Below are positions 1 through 7,985 of a stretch of 64,000 nt of DNA, piece by piece. How positions within the stretch are numbered: the first letter of the stretch is position 1; every line of letters starts with the position of its first letter. The stretch is from Cyclobacteriaceae bacterium. GTDB lineage: Bacteria > Bacteroidota > Bacteroidia > Cytophagales > Cyclobacteriaceae. Location of the stretch: the NCBI GenBank assembly GCA_022841475.1, contig JALHRJ010000003.1, positions 1 to 64,000 on the forward strand. The letters run 5' to 3'. The notes under the pieces are model-generated. The model was not told the DNA's origin, did not search any database, and worked only from the letters and a program-made list of their open reading frames with translations. A program made the position numbers and the translations under genes.

Positions 1-302
1 GACCAGCATCCCGGACGGTCTTTGTGACCCATGACAGCGCTCGGTCTTACTCCGCTCTTCTCTTTTCTTGTTACAAAATAATCTTTGGCATCCAATCATG
101 CACGCAAACGTAGCATGACTGGTTCATGAGAGATCGGATGCTGGATAATAAATCTAGGCTCTAAAATCCCGGGTCTCTAATGGAAACGATCAATAGCTTT
201 AGGATAAGTCAACTCACCCGGGATGAACTGGTTACTTTAATGGTTGACCTGGAACTGAGCCTTTGCCTAAACCATAATTGTCCCTAGCTTTGCGCCTTGA
301 TC
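1..302. other. Upstream region of mtaB with no clear gene
   Basis: No gene is supported. The pair ccagcatcc (near 3) and ggatgctgg (near 135) and the pair cccgggtct / acccggga (near 169 and 217) could fold into hairpins. No convincing promoter box was found. Confidence 0.5.
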
Positions 303-1631
303 ATGAAAAAAGTCGCATTTTATACGCTGGGCTGCAAACTCAACTACTCTGAGACGTCAACGATTTCGAGAAAATTTGAAGAGAAGGGCTATCAAAAGGT
401 TGAGTTTATTGATCAGCCCGATATTTTCATTATCAATACGTGCTCCGTTACTGAAAATGCAGATAAGAAATGTCGCAAGATTGTTCGCGAAGCTCGTAGC
501 ATTTCTCCTAACGCCTATGTTGCCATTATAGGATGCTATGCGCAGCTAAAACCCAAAGAGATTTCAGAAATACCCGGTGTAGATGCCGTGCTTGGTGCAG
601 CGGAAAAGTTTAGGCTGGTGGAACTACTGGACGGTTTTGTTCGTCCGGAGACACCTACTGTCTATGCTTCTGAAATTGAATCGGTAAATACCTTTAATAC
701 TTCTTACTCACTACACGATCGCACCCGTACATTCTTAAAAGTGCAGGATGGCTGCGATTACTCTTGTTCGTTTTGTACCATTCCACTGGCGCGAGGCTCC
801 AGTCGCAGCGATAGTATTTTCAATCTGGTTAAGTATTCCCATGAAATTGCTACTTCCGGGGTAAAGGAAATTGTATTAACTGGTGTGAACACTGGAGATT
901 TTGGATTACAGCAAGGCGAAAGGAAAGAGCGTTTTATTGATCTGATCAAAGCGCTGGATGTGGTGACAGGCATTGAACGCTTTCGAATTTCTTCGATTGA
1001 GCCTAATCTTCTTACCGATGAGATTATTGAATTCGTAAGTCAGTCAAAACGGTTTGTGCCTCACTTTCACATTCCCTTACAATCAGGATCCAATGCCATT
1101 CTAAAACTCATGCGTAGACGTTATCAACGCGAGTTGTATGTAAGTCGGGTGGAGAAGATTAAATCAGTGATGCCTTCATGCTGTATCGGTGTGGACGTGA
1201 TTGTCGGTTTTCCGGGTGAGACGCACGAACATTTTTTAGAAACGTATCAATTCTTAAATGAACTGGATATTTCCTATCTCCATGTTTTTACCTATTCGGA
1301 ACGGGAAAATACATTAGCGACTACGCTCCCTGATGTTGTGCCTATGAAAGAACGGAATGAACGTTCGCGCATGCTGCATATCCTATCAGATAAAAAACGC
1401 AGGGCATTTTACGAGAAGAACCTGGGTAAACGGTTTACAGTACTATTTGAAAATGATCTGGAAGATGGATTGATGCATGGCTTCACAGAGAATTATATAC
1501 GGGTGGCTGCCAGGTATGATCCGCTTCTGATTAACGAAACAAAATCAGTTGTTCTTACTTCGATCAATAGCAAAGGCCATGTTGAAGTGGAGGAAATAAT
1601 TGACAATGAACAATTGACAATTGCCAATTAA
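303..1631 (+). CDS. mtaB: tRNA (N6-threonylcarbamoyladenosine(37)-C2)-methylthiotransferase MtaB
   Basis: This is a radical-SAM methylthiotransferase of the MiaB/MtaB family, which adds a methylthio group to t6A37 in tRNAs reading ANN codons. The N-terminal UPF0004 domain carries the three cysteines that bind the auxiliary cluster (in TLGCKLN, NTCSVTE and IGCYAQ). The radical-SAM CxxxCxxC motif is in GCDYSCSFCTIP near residue 150, followed by a short TRAM-like C-terminus. TLGCKLN is typical of MtaB rather than MiaB or RimO. The first in-frame start is a TTG at 297; ATG at 303 gives the usual MKKVAFYTLGC beginning and is preferred. No Shine-Dalgarno is visible. The last residues (DNEQLTIAN) are encoded by a repeat-like string that is also common in non-coding parts of this window, so the C-terminus may be recently extended. 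Confidence 0.92.
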   Translation: MKKVAFYTLGCKLNYSETSTISRKFEEKGYQKVEFIDQPDIFIINTCSVTENADKKCRKIVREARSISPNAYVAIIGCYAQLKPKEISEIPGVDAVLGAAEKFRLVELLDGFVRPETPTVYASEIESVNTFNTSYSLHDRTRTFLKVQDGCDYSCSFCTIPLARGSSRSDSIFNLVKYSHEIATSGVKEIVLTGVNTGDFGLQQGERKERFIDLIKALDVVTGIERFRISSIEPNLLTDEIIEFVSQSKRFVPHFHIPLQSGSNAILKLMRRRYQRELYVSRVEKIKSVMPSCCIGVDVIVGFPGETHEHFLETYQFLNELDISYLHVFTYSERENTLATTLPDVVPMKERNERSRMLHILSDKKRRAFYEKNLGKRFTVLFENDLEDGLMHGFTENYIRVAARYDPLLINETKSVVLTSINSKGHVEVEEIIDNEQLTIAN

Positions 1632-1766
1632 TAGAAGCCATCTCAAAAATACCATTAAGGGTGCGTTTCATGCCGGATTTATTCCGGCATCTCAATTTTA
1701 TCGAACAGATTACTAGATCGCGGATCCCATGTCCGCGATGACAAAGTATTTTTGTGATGGCTTCTA
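1632..1766. repeat. Palindromic repeat element, copy 1
   Basis: The ends are imperfect inverted repeats of about 21 bases (tagaagccatctcaaaaata at 1632 and its complement ending at 1766). Inside lie two smaller hairpins: gccggatttattccggc, and a gatcgcgga...tccgcgat pair. The element fills the whole gap between the converging mtaB and lolD genes, so it could act as a two-way terminator. Its architecture matches the elements at 16740-16868 and 18158-18286, which makes it one member of a dispersed family. Confidence 0.75.
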
Positions 1767-1767
1767 G

Positions 1768-2421
1768 TTACTTGACCATTCTTCCATCCTGAATGACAAG
1801 TCTGCGATCCGTCATGGCAGCGAACTCCTGGTTGTGGGTAACGATTACAAAAGTTTGCCCGAAGTCATCTCTTAGTTTGAAAAAGAGTTGATGTAATTCC
1901 TTTGCATTATTGGAGTCCAGATTGCCACTTGGCTCATCTGCAAATATCAGAACCGGTTCATTAATCAAGGCCCTGGCAACGGCTACACGCTGCTGCTCAC
2001 CTCCTGAAAGTTCTGAAGGCTTATGATCCGCGCGCGCTTTTAAACCGAGTGTTTCCAGTAAACTCAGCGCGCGGGTCTTTACTTTTTTCTCATCGGTTCG
2101 GGCAATATACCCCGGAATCATGACATTTTCGAGTGCCGAAAACTCGGGCAACAGGTTATGAAACTGGAAGACAAAGCCGAGGTTTTTATTGCGAAAATCA
2201 GCAAGGGCTCGGGAGCTTTGCGTAAAGATGTCCTTCCCGTTTAACTCAACCTTGCCGGCATCTGGTTTGTCTAACGTTCCCAGGATATGCAGGAGCGTAC
2301 TTTTGCCGGCACCCGATGCGCCTACAATCGAAATCACTTCGCTCTTCTTAATCTGGATGTCCACTCCCTTCAGCACGTTGAGTGCGCCATACGATTTCGT
2401 TAACCCTTCCGCTCTTAGCAT
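1768..2421 (-). CDS. lolD: ABC transporter ATP-binding protein, LolD family
   Basis: This is an ATPase subunit of the LolCDE/MacB type. LolCDE powers release of lipoproteins from the inner membrane for transfer to the outer membrane. Walker A is GASGAGKST (residues 34-42). The [15 protein letters not shown] signature, Walker B ending in [10 protein letters not shown] and the switch histidine in VTHNQEF are all present. The stretch around [16 protein letters not shown] is characteristic of LolD. At 217 residues it has the usual length. No LolC/E permease gene is adjacent, which is common in Bacteroidota. It is divergent from sucC with a 65-base shared upstream region and converges on mtaB. Confidence 0.88.
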   Translation of the reverse strand: MLRAEGLTKSYGALNVLKGVDIQIKKSEVISIVGASGAGKSTLLHILGTLDKPDAGKVELNGKDIFTQSSRALADFRNKNLGFVFQFHNLLPEFSALENVMIPGYIARTDEKKVKTRALSLLETLGLKARADHKPSELSGGEQQRVAVARALINEPVLIFADEPSGNLDSNNAKELHQLFFKLRDDFGQTFVIVTHNQEFAAMTDRRLVIQDGRMVK

Positions 2422-2438
2422 GTGTCTCGATTTAATTC

Positions 2439-2469
2439 TTGAATTAAAGGTTTAAAAAAAGTAGCTTGC
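2439..2469 (+). promoter_or_regulatory. Possible sigma-A type promoter of sucC
   Basis: TTG at 2439-2441 is followed 20 bases later by tagcttgc (2462-2469). This resembles the Bacteroidota pattern TTG-N17..23-TAnnTTTG but is not a perfect match. It sits 17 bases before the sucC ATG at 2487. Confidence 0.35.
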
Positions 2470-2486
2470 CTCCAAAACTAATTTAT

Positions 2487-3698
2487 ATGAACATCCACGA
2501 ATACCAGGCTAAAGATATTCTAAAGAAATTTGGAGTTGCTGTTCAACGAGGCATTGTTGCGGATACTCCCGACAAAGCCGTAGCGGCCGCCAAGCAGCTT
2601 CACGCTGAGACTGGCTCCAAATGGTTCGTGATTAAATCGCAGATCCATGCCGGTGGTCGTGGTAAAGGGACGGTGAAAGAAACAGGCTCGAAGGGCGTAG
2701 TGCTTGCTAAAAGTGCGGACGAAGTATATGAAAAATCAAAGGCCATATTAGGTGGAACTCTCGTTACCATTCAAACCGGGGCAGCGGGAAAGAAGGTTAA
2801 CAAAGTGCTTATCGCAGAGGATGTTTATTATCCCGGAGAAAATGAACCAAAAGAATACTACATGAGTATCCTACTCGACCGGGCCACCAGCAAGCCCGTG
2901 ATCATGGCCTCAACGGAAGGCGGGATGAACATTGAAGAAGTCGCTGCCACGCATCCTGAAAAGATTGTAAAAGAGTGGGTTGATCCCACAATTGGCTTAC
3001 AACCCTTTCAAGCTCGTAAAGTAGCTTTTGCTTTAGGGCTGGAAGGCAATGCCTTTAAGGAGATGATTAAGTTCATTAATTCATTATATGCCGCTTACAT
3101 TGGCCTTGATGCTTCGATGTTTGAAATCAATCCGGTGTTAAAAACTTCCGACAATAAAATTCTTGCGGTAGACGGAAAAGTCAATCTTGATGACAACGCG
3201 CTTTACCGGCACAAAGACCTGGAAGAATTAAGAGATATTTCGGAAGAAGATCCACTCGAGGTTGAGGCGGGCAAATCAGGGTTAAACTATGTGAAACTGG
3301 ATGGCAACGTAGGTTGTATGGTGAATGGTGCCGGCCTTGCGATGGCTACCATGGACATAATTAAAATCTCCGGAGGTGAGCCCGCTAATTTTCTGGATGT
3401 GGGTGGTGGCGCCAATGCCGAAACCGTGGAAGCTGGTTTTCGGATCATTCTAAAAGACCCGAACGTAAAGGCGATTCTTATCAATATATTCGGTGGTATC
3501 GTTCGTTGCGACCGGGTTGCCAGCGGTGTGGTGGAAGCTTATAAGAAAGTGGGCAATATTCCAGTACCAATTATTGTGCGCTTACAGGGCACCAATGCTG
3601 AAGAAGGGGCTAAAATCATTCAGGAATCAGGCTTAAAGGTGTTTTCTGCGATTCTTTTAAAGGATGCAGCTCAAAAAATAACGGAAGTGCTGGCTTAA
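2487..3698 (+). CDS. sucC: Succinyl-CoA synthetase (ADP-forming) beta subunit
   Basis: This subunit of the TCA-cycle enzyme interconverts succinyl-CoA and succinate with phosphorylation of ADP or GDP. The N-terminal ATP-grasp domain begins [16 protein letters not shown] and has the lysine/glycine loop HAGGRGKG near residue 52. The C-terminal half contains [16 protein letters not shown] and the conserved [13 protein letters not shown] segment of the CoA-ligase domain. An in-frame TTG exists at 2466, but the ATG at 2487 begins at the family's standard N-terminus, giving 403 residues. The alpha subunit sucD is not in the window. Confidence 0.96.
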   Translation: MNIHEYQAKDILKKFGVAVQRGIVADTPDKAVAAAKQLHAETGSKWFVIKSQIHAGGRGKGTVKETGSKGVVLAKSADEVYEKSKAILGGTLVTIQTGAAGKKVNKVLIAEDVYYPGENEPKEYYMSILLDRATSKPVIMASTEGGMNIEEVAATHPEKIVKEWVDPTIGLQPFQARKVAFALGLEGNAFKEMIKFINSLYAAYIGLDASMFEINPVLKTSDNKILAVDGKVNLDDNALYRHKDLEELRDISEEDPLEVEAGKSGLNYVKLDGNVGCMVNGAGLAMATMDIIKISGGEPANFLDVGGGANAETVEAGFRIILKDPNVKAILINIFGGIVRCDRVASGVVEAYKKVGNIPVPIIVRLQGTNAEEGAKIIQESGLKVFSAILLKDAAQKITEVLA

Positions 3699-3752
3699 GC
3701 TGGTTTTCATATTGGAAGAAAATGCATAAATTAGCTGCTTAAAGGGTATCCT

Positions 3753-4631
3753 ATGAGGAAATTGTTGGTAGTGTTCGCTTTGGTCCTACTCGCAGAGGTT
3801 TCTTTTGCGCAGAGTTTTTATGCGATTCGTAAAGACAGGGCAGTTATTCTTGTGGTGGGAACCGGAACATCAACTTATTTTGGAGAGTTAGCAAATCCTG
3901 GAGATTACATTGATGCGAAGCCAAACATTAATGCCGGCTTACAATTATATTTTACACCTCGCATAAGTGCCAGAGCCGAGTTAACTTGGTTTACCCTTGA
4001 AGGAACAGATTCAAAAGCTGATGACGCGAGCCGGGTTTCCAGAAATTTATCCTTCAAATCAAACAATCTGGAGCTTGGGTTTACCGGGGCCTTTAATTTG
4101 TTTCCTAATGGAAACCGATATTATCGGAGACCGTATTTCAATGCTTACGGTTTTGGTGGATTCGGATTACTCTATTACAATCCTACTACTGAGTATCAGG
4201 GTACAAAATATGCCCTTCAACCACTTAATACGGAAGGTGCGGACTACAGCAGAATCGGATTGGTTATTCCCTTTGGCTTAGGTGTAAGATTAAAAGCTGG
4301 ACCTAATTTTAACGTGGCCATAGAAGGTGGATATCGAAAAACCTTTACTGATTATCTTGATGATGTAAGCACTGTTCATTTAGGTCCCAGTGCATTTTCT
4401 GATCCTGTTGCTGCAGCCTTGTCTGATAGAAGGCCTGAACTTGGCAAGCTTGCTAAACCTACGGGAACACAACGCGGAAACCCTGATAATGACGATGGTT
4501 ATTTTCTACTTAATTTAAAAATTGAATATTATTTGCCTTGGGATTTGGGCGGTCAAAATAGTGGCCGAACCTACAGCAAGAAACGCAGTGCCAATTATCG
4601 ATACAATAGAAAGGGAGGAATACGGAGGTAA
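3753..4631 (+). CDS. Outer-membrane beta-barrel protein, DUF6089-like
   Basis: A clear signal peptide ends around VSFAQ (residue 20). The mature part is a run of alternating amphipathic strands typical of an 8-10 strand barrel, for example INAGLQLYFTPRISARAEL, LELGFTGAFNLFP and YFNAYGFGGFGLLYY. The GTSTYFGEL opening and this strand pattern resemble the DUF6089 family of Bacteroidota outer-membrane proteins, whose function is unknown. The tail is strongly basic and tyrosine-rich (YSKKRSANYRYNRKGGIRR). The gene follows sucC by 54 bases on the same strand, and no functional link is evident. Confidence 0.75.
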   Translation: MRKLLVVFALVLLAEVSFAQSFYAIRKDRAVILVVGTGTSTYFGELANPGDYIDAKPNINAGLQLYFTPRISARAELTWFTLEGTDSKADDASRVSRNLSFKSNNLELGFTGAFNLFPNGNRYYRRPYFNAYGFGGFGLLYYNPTTEYQGTKYALQPLNTEGADYSRIGLVIPFGLGVRLKAGPNFNVAIEGGYRKTFTDYLDDVSTVHLGPSAFSDPVAAALSDRRPELGKLAKPTGTQRGNPDNDDGYFLLNLKIEYYLPWDLGGQNSGRTYSKKRSANYRYNRKGGIRR

Positions 4632-4709
4632 TTCTAAAAATACGCAACTGGAGTAGGCAATTGTCAATGAAGAATGGGTATTAGACTCTGGAAGTGCTTG
4701 ACAGTTGGA

Positions 4710-4849
4710 TTAATTCTTATCCAGAATTTCGTAGCCGGAATAATTACTTCCGAACTCCAGTATGAGTTCTTTCATTAGTGCCACCATTTTGAGCTCATTC
4801 TTGTCGTTAACCAAGTCAAAAAAGTACTATGTATCGGTTATTTTCTTGG
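4710..4849 (-). pseudogene. 3'-end fragment of a capD/wbpM-like gene
   Basis: Translation of the minus strand gives about 45 residues (including RYIVLFFDLVNDKNELKM and, after a gap, YSGYEILDKN) ending in a stop. This matches the C-terminus of the intact CapD-like protein at 20093-21994 almost residue for residue, with the same stop position. The upstream part of the gene is missing: the match ends just before the stop codon of the next gene at 4856. It is therefore a detached tail, either from a duplication or from a second capD gene that was later replaced. Confidence 0.8.
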
Positions 4850-4855
4850 TAGAGT

Positions 4856-5320
4856 CTACTTCAATGGTAAATACTCAAATGGAATGGCTGCGGCCTGGGC
4901 AAGGTTGCGAGCAGGTAGAATAGTTTTTTTTAAGTGGGTGGCAAGGTAGTCCGCTACGGATTGATCTTTTTCCGCATTATTGAACGTTATCACGATTTTG
5001 GACCTGCCTAATACATTTAACAACCCTTCAACGTATTCCTTTCCTTCCGCTTCGGTCTGAAGTAATATCCTGTTTGCCTCGGCCATGTGGCGGGTGGTGT
5101 CCATGCGTGAGTCAATCATAGTGCCGAGATAACTACCAACCAGTGGATATAAATTTTTACCGGCATGGATCTGAAACGAACGTGTTTCGCGAATGGTAAT
5201 ATTATTAACATGATACACCGGATCACTCAAAGTGGCTTTGGGTAAAATGATTTGCTGCACACTATCTCCGTGGCTGATTACTTCAATGTCTTTCAGGTTG
5301 AGGTAGGCGGTAATGGTCAT
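4856..5320 (-). CDS. DUF4230-like protein, short
   Basis: This 154-residue protein resembles the middle and end of DUF4230 proteins. A beta-rich part (MTITAYLNLKDIEVISHGDS, then QQIILPKATLSDP) is followed by a helical part (EANRILLQTEAEGKEYVEGLL) and a hydrophobic strand (SKIVITFN). Family members usually begin with a membrane anchor, which is absent here. A TGA stop lies two codons upstream in frame, so the protein cannot extend. It may be truncated. The ATG overlaps the stop of the upstream gene (ATGA, 5317-5320), indicating coupled translation. Assignment to the family is tentative. Confidence 0.5.
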   Translation of the reverse strand: MTITAYLNLKDIEVISHGDSVQQIILPKATLSDPVYHVNNITIRETRSFQIHAGKNLYPLVGSYLGTMIDSRMDTTRHMAEANRILLQTEAEGKEYVEGLLNVLGRSKIVITFNNAEKDQSVADYLATHLKKTILPARNLAQAAAIPFEYLPLK

Positions 5321-5613
5321 TCCTCAACCTTTGTAAGTTGTTCCCTAGATATAGGAATTTTCTTGTTTTCCTTGGTAGTGGATTCCCAATTAAACAGGGT
5401 CAGGGACTCCTCAGGGAATAGATTTGTTCGGTGACCGCTACCAGTTTCATACCATTTACATTCTATCAATGGCCTTTCCATTTTAAACGATGTGTGAATT
5501 TTAATAACGATCATCAGAGACTCACTATTTCTGAGATGTACACAGTCATGAAGTTTGAACTTACTTTTTGGCCTACGTAACATGCGCTTAATATTTCCCA
5601 ACCAGTTTATCAT
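5317..5613 (-). CDS. Small YodC/DUF2158-like protein
   Basis: The central part (KFKLHDCVHLRNSESLMIV, then PLIECKWYETGSGH, then LFPEESLTLFNW) follows the pattern of the DUF2158/YodC family of small beta-barrel proteins: a VxL start, a conserved C-x-W, and a final FxEEsL. The function of the family is unknown. The N-terminal 18 residues are basic and the C-terminal 15 are charged. It is co-translated with the next gene through an ATGA overlap. A gap of 73 bases separates it from the HD-domain gene upstream, so it may be a read-through continuation of the large signalling operon. Confidence 0.5.
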   Translation of the reverse strand: MINWLGNIKRMLRRPKSKFKLHDCVHLRNSESLMIVIKIHTSFKMERPLIECKWYETGSGHRTNLFPEESLTLFNWESTTKENKKIPISREQLTKVEE

Positions 5614-5686
5614 AGTGTATTGACTTTGACCGTTTGTGATTTTTTTACAGAACCTTTTCCGCCCTACCCTACAAAGGAATTTAACA

Positions 5687-6325
5687 CTATTGTGAACGTA
5701 TCAATTTTTTATTCTTACCTAATGCAGGTTTGAGTTTATGAATCTTACGCTTTAATAATAAAATATTTTTTTCTTTACCACTGGCTAATAATGCTCTTGC
5801 ACTAGAAGTATGGTATTGATGTTTGGTTAAAAAAGTAAGAGAACTTCGCATCCAGGAAAGAGGGGATTTTACCCGATGATGAATAAGTCCAAATTCTCTA
5901 CGCAGGAGCTCATTTCGGTTAAAAAAGTCTTTCGTTCCAAAATGAAAAAAGTCAGCATCACACAAAATCTGCTCAAGTAAGTTTTTAGGGCTTTGCGGTA
6001 AGTGGGTGGCAAGAATACATTTCTTAACACGATTAATTAACTGTGCAGATACACCCAATGAACGAAGATATTTTTGAGCCTTCTGCGCACCGCTGAGTTC
6101 ATGGGTTCCGGGGTCTTCAAAATAACCACTGTCATGAAACCATGCAGCAACCAGTAATACAATGCGATCTTCATCACTGAGATGGTAACTACGACTTAGC
6201 ATTTTTACAGCTTTGACAACATCCTGTGTATGATGTTCGTCATGATAAACAAAGTGTGAATGCTTATGTAATTTGAAAATTGAATAAACATAGGCTCTTA
6301 CTTTTTTAAGAATGTCAGCGTCCAT
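5687..6325 (-). CDS. HD-domain metal-dependent phosphohydrolase
   Basis: The protein has a complete HD signature: H in YHDEHHTQDVV (near residue 30), the paired HD in AAWFHDSGYFEDP (near 67), H in KKCILATHLPQ and D in LCDADFFHFG. Such domains bind divalent metal and hydrolyse phosphoesters, including nucleotides. The substrate cannot be read from the sequence. It is the last gene of a seven-gene minus-strand run that also encodes an adenylate cyclase and a cyclic-nucleotide sensor, so a role in removing a nucleotide signal is an attractive guess but unproven. The C-terminus is rich in lysine. Confidence 0.7.
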   Translation of the reverse strand: MDADILKKVRAYVYSIFKLHKHSHFVYHDEHHTQDVVKAVKMLSRSYHLSDEDRIVLLVAAWFHDSGYFEDPGTHELSGAQKAQKYLRSLGVSAQLINRVKKCILATHLPQSPKNLLEQILCDADFFHFGTKDFFNRNELLRREFGLIHHRVKSPLSWMRSSLTFLTKHQYHTSSARALLASGKEKNILLLKRKIHKLKPALGKNKKLIRSQ

Positions 6326-6346
6326 AATCTTGAAATAGTGTTTCCT

Positions 6347-7978
6347 CTATAAATTCCTGATTATCATGCCCCGATCAAGTTGCTTTTCCAATTTCTCTTT
6401 TAGGAGTGATTTGAAGAGTTCAATTTGATCTTTGTTACTTGAATAATAAATATTCCTGGTGCCCTGATCTGTTTCTTCCCAAAACTCTTCCGTGTGCTCC
6501 ATTATGAAATTGCACTCAAGATCAATCAGTCCCCTGATATCAGGTACATGTAACGTAGATAATTCAAGGAGGATTGATTCAATAAGATGATCAGAGTATT
6601 CATCCTCCGACTTGTCCAGGTAGAAAAGGCATAGGCCCATTTGAATAGATCTCATCCCATGATGTTCAATACCCCGGGCGGCTACCTGTTGGTATCCAAT
6701 ATAGAGACCCGTGAACATTTTCAAGATGGACTCCTGTAATGCTTGCGAAGATTGTTGCTCATATAGTGCAATAAGAAATTTTTTCAATTGCCAGGATATG
6801 ATTTCGATAAGAAAGACAAACAAGGGTGAGGAATGCCGTAGCTTAATAAGCTCTTTCGCATAAAAGTAGAAATATTGACAGCATTGTAGTACTCTTTGTT
6901 CTTCCCTTTTATCAATAAACAAGTGAACGAGCATACTGTAATGATAGAGGGAGTTATACACATTTCTTACCTCTTTAGTCTTTAATCCATCGTTAATTCC
7001 GTACCGTATCATGGTGTTGAAATGAAAAATGGTGCTGGTCAAAACAGGTTGATCGTTCAACTTACAAGCCACCTTTCCTATCTCAAATAATTCGCTCCCA
7101 CAAAGAGAAGCTAATTCATAATGGCTATCCTTTATGAGGAGTAAATAGGTCGTATCCAACACCCGTAGTACCTTATGTTCATAAAACGTTTGCTCTCTTT
7201 CTATTTGCTCATATTTTTCACTTAAGGTGATGAACGATATATCCTTTTTATGAAAATCAGTAAGTTTAAAGTAAGAACCCGGTAAAGACTTCTTAATTGA
7301 AAGATGAAGCCTTACAGATGCACCAAGCCTTTGTATAATATAACCCTTAGGTTCTTTAAACTGGATATATTGTAAAAGGTCATGCAATTGATTTGTAGTT
7401 TCAAAAAGAATGATATGGTTCTTAAGGATTTGTGTTTGGCGGAGACGCTTCGAAGATAACAGCGCCTTAATATTTTCGTTGAAAATCCGTTCAATTACAG
7501 TTTCATTTTTTGTGCTTTTCAGGATGTAAAACGTATACGGAATTGCCAGAAAAATAAAGAAAGGAAGTAACATGTAGCAGTTAATTACAATCAGATTGGC
7601 AATAAAAAAACTTGATTCCGAGGACACCAATTGTAAAAAAACATTCTCTAAGGTAGAGAGCAGAATAAGCCAAATATATAATCTTGCCAGCGGGTCTGCG
7701 ACAAACATATCAATAAGCTTAGGCGTATTTTCTGATGCAATGGAAACGACAATAATCAATGTGCCAAAGACTAGTGCCAGCAACGACAGCCAGGCTTCTG
7801 GAGCATAGTCTATTAAATTAATAAGGTCAGTAGAAAGTATTCCAATACTACTCAAGAGATTAACAGGGAGCCCAGCAGCGATCCACACCAGAATACCTTT
7901 GGTGATAACAGCCATCAATAAAATGAAACCACTGTTTCTAACTTCCACCTTTTCTTTAATAAGATTATAGGTAATCAT
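6347..7978 (-). CDS. Membrane protein of unknown function, four predicted TM helices
   Basis: I do not recognise this protein with confidence. The first 155 residues contain about four membrane segments (roughly 15-45, 52-82, 98-120 and 123-152). The segment LALVFGTLIIVVSIASENTP recalls DUF2254-type membrane proteins. The remaining 390 residues are soluble, mostly helical, and rich in Leu, Ile, His and Gln with no obvious catalytic motif. The gene starts 7 bases downstream of the cNMP-CPBP protease gene and ends 21 bases before the HD gene, so it belongs to the same transcript. Being next to an intramembrane protease it could be a substrate or partner, but nothing in the sequence proves this. 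Confidence 0.6.
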   Translation of the reverse strand: MITYNLIKEKVEVRNSGFILLMAVITKGILVWIAAGLPVNLLSSIGILSTDLINLIDYAPEAWLSLLALVFGTLIIVVSIASENTPKLIDMFVADPLARLYIWLILLSTLENVFLQLVSSESSFFIANLIVINCYMLLPFFIFLAIPYTFYILKSTKNETVIERIFNENIKALLSSKRLRQTQILKNHIILFETTNQLHDLLQYIQFKEPKGYIIQRLGASVRLHLSIKKSLPGSYFKLTDFHKKDISFITLSEKYEQIEREQTFYEHKVLRVLDTTYLLLIKDSHYELASLCGSELFEIGKVACKLNDQPVLTSTIFHFNTMIRYGINDGLKTKEVRNVYNSLYHYSMLVHLFIDKREEQRVLQCCQYFYFYAKELIKLRHSSPLFVFLIEIISWQLKKFLIALYEQQSSQALQESILKMFTGLYIGYQQVAARGIEHHGMRSIQMGLCLFYLDKSEDEYSDHLIESILLELSTLHVPDIRGLIDLECNFIMEHTEEFWEETDQGTRNIYYSSNKDQIELFKSLLKEKLEKQLDRGMIIRNL

Positions 7979-7985
7979 GCTTTTG

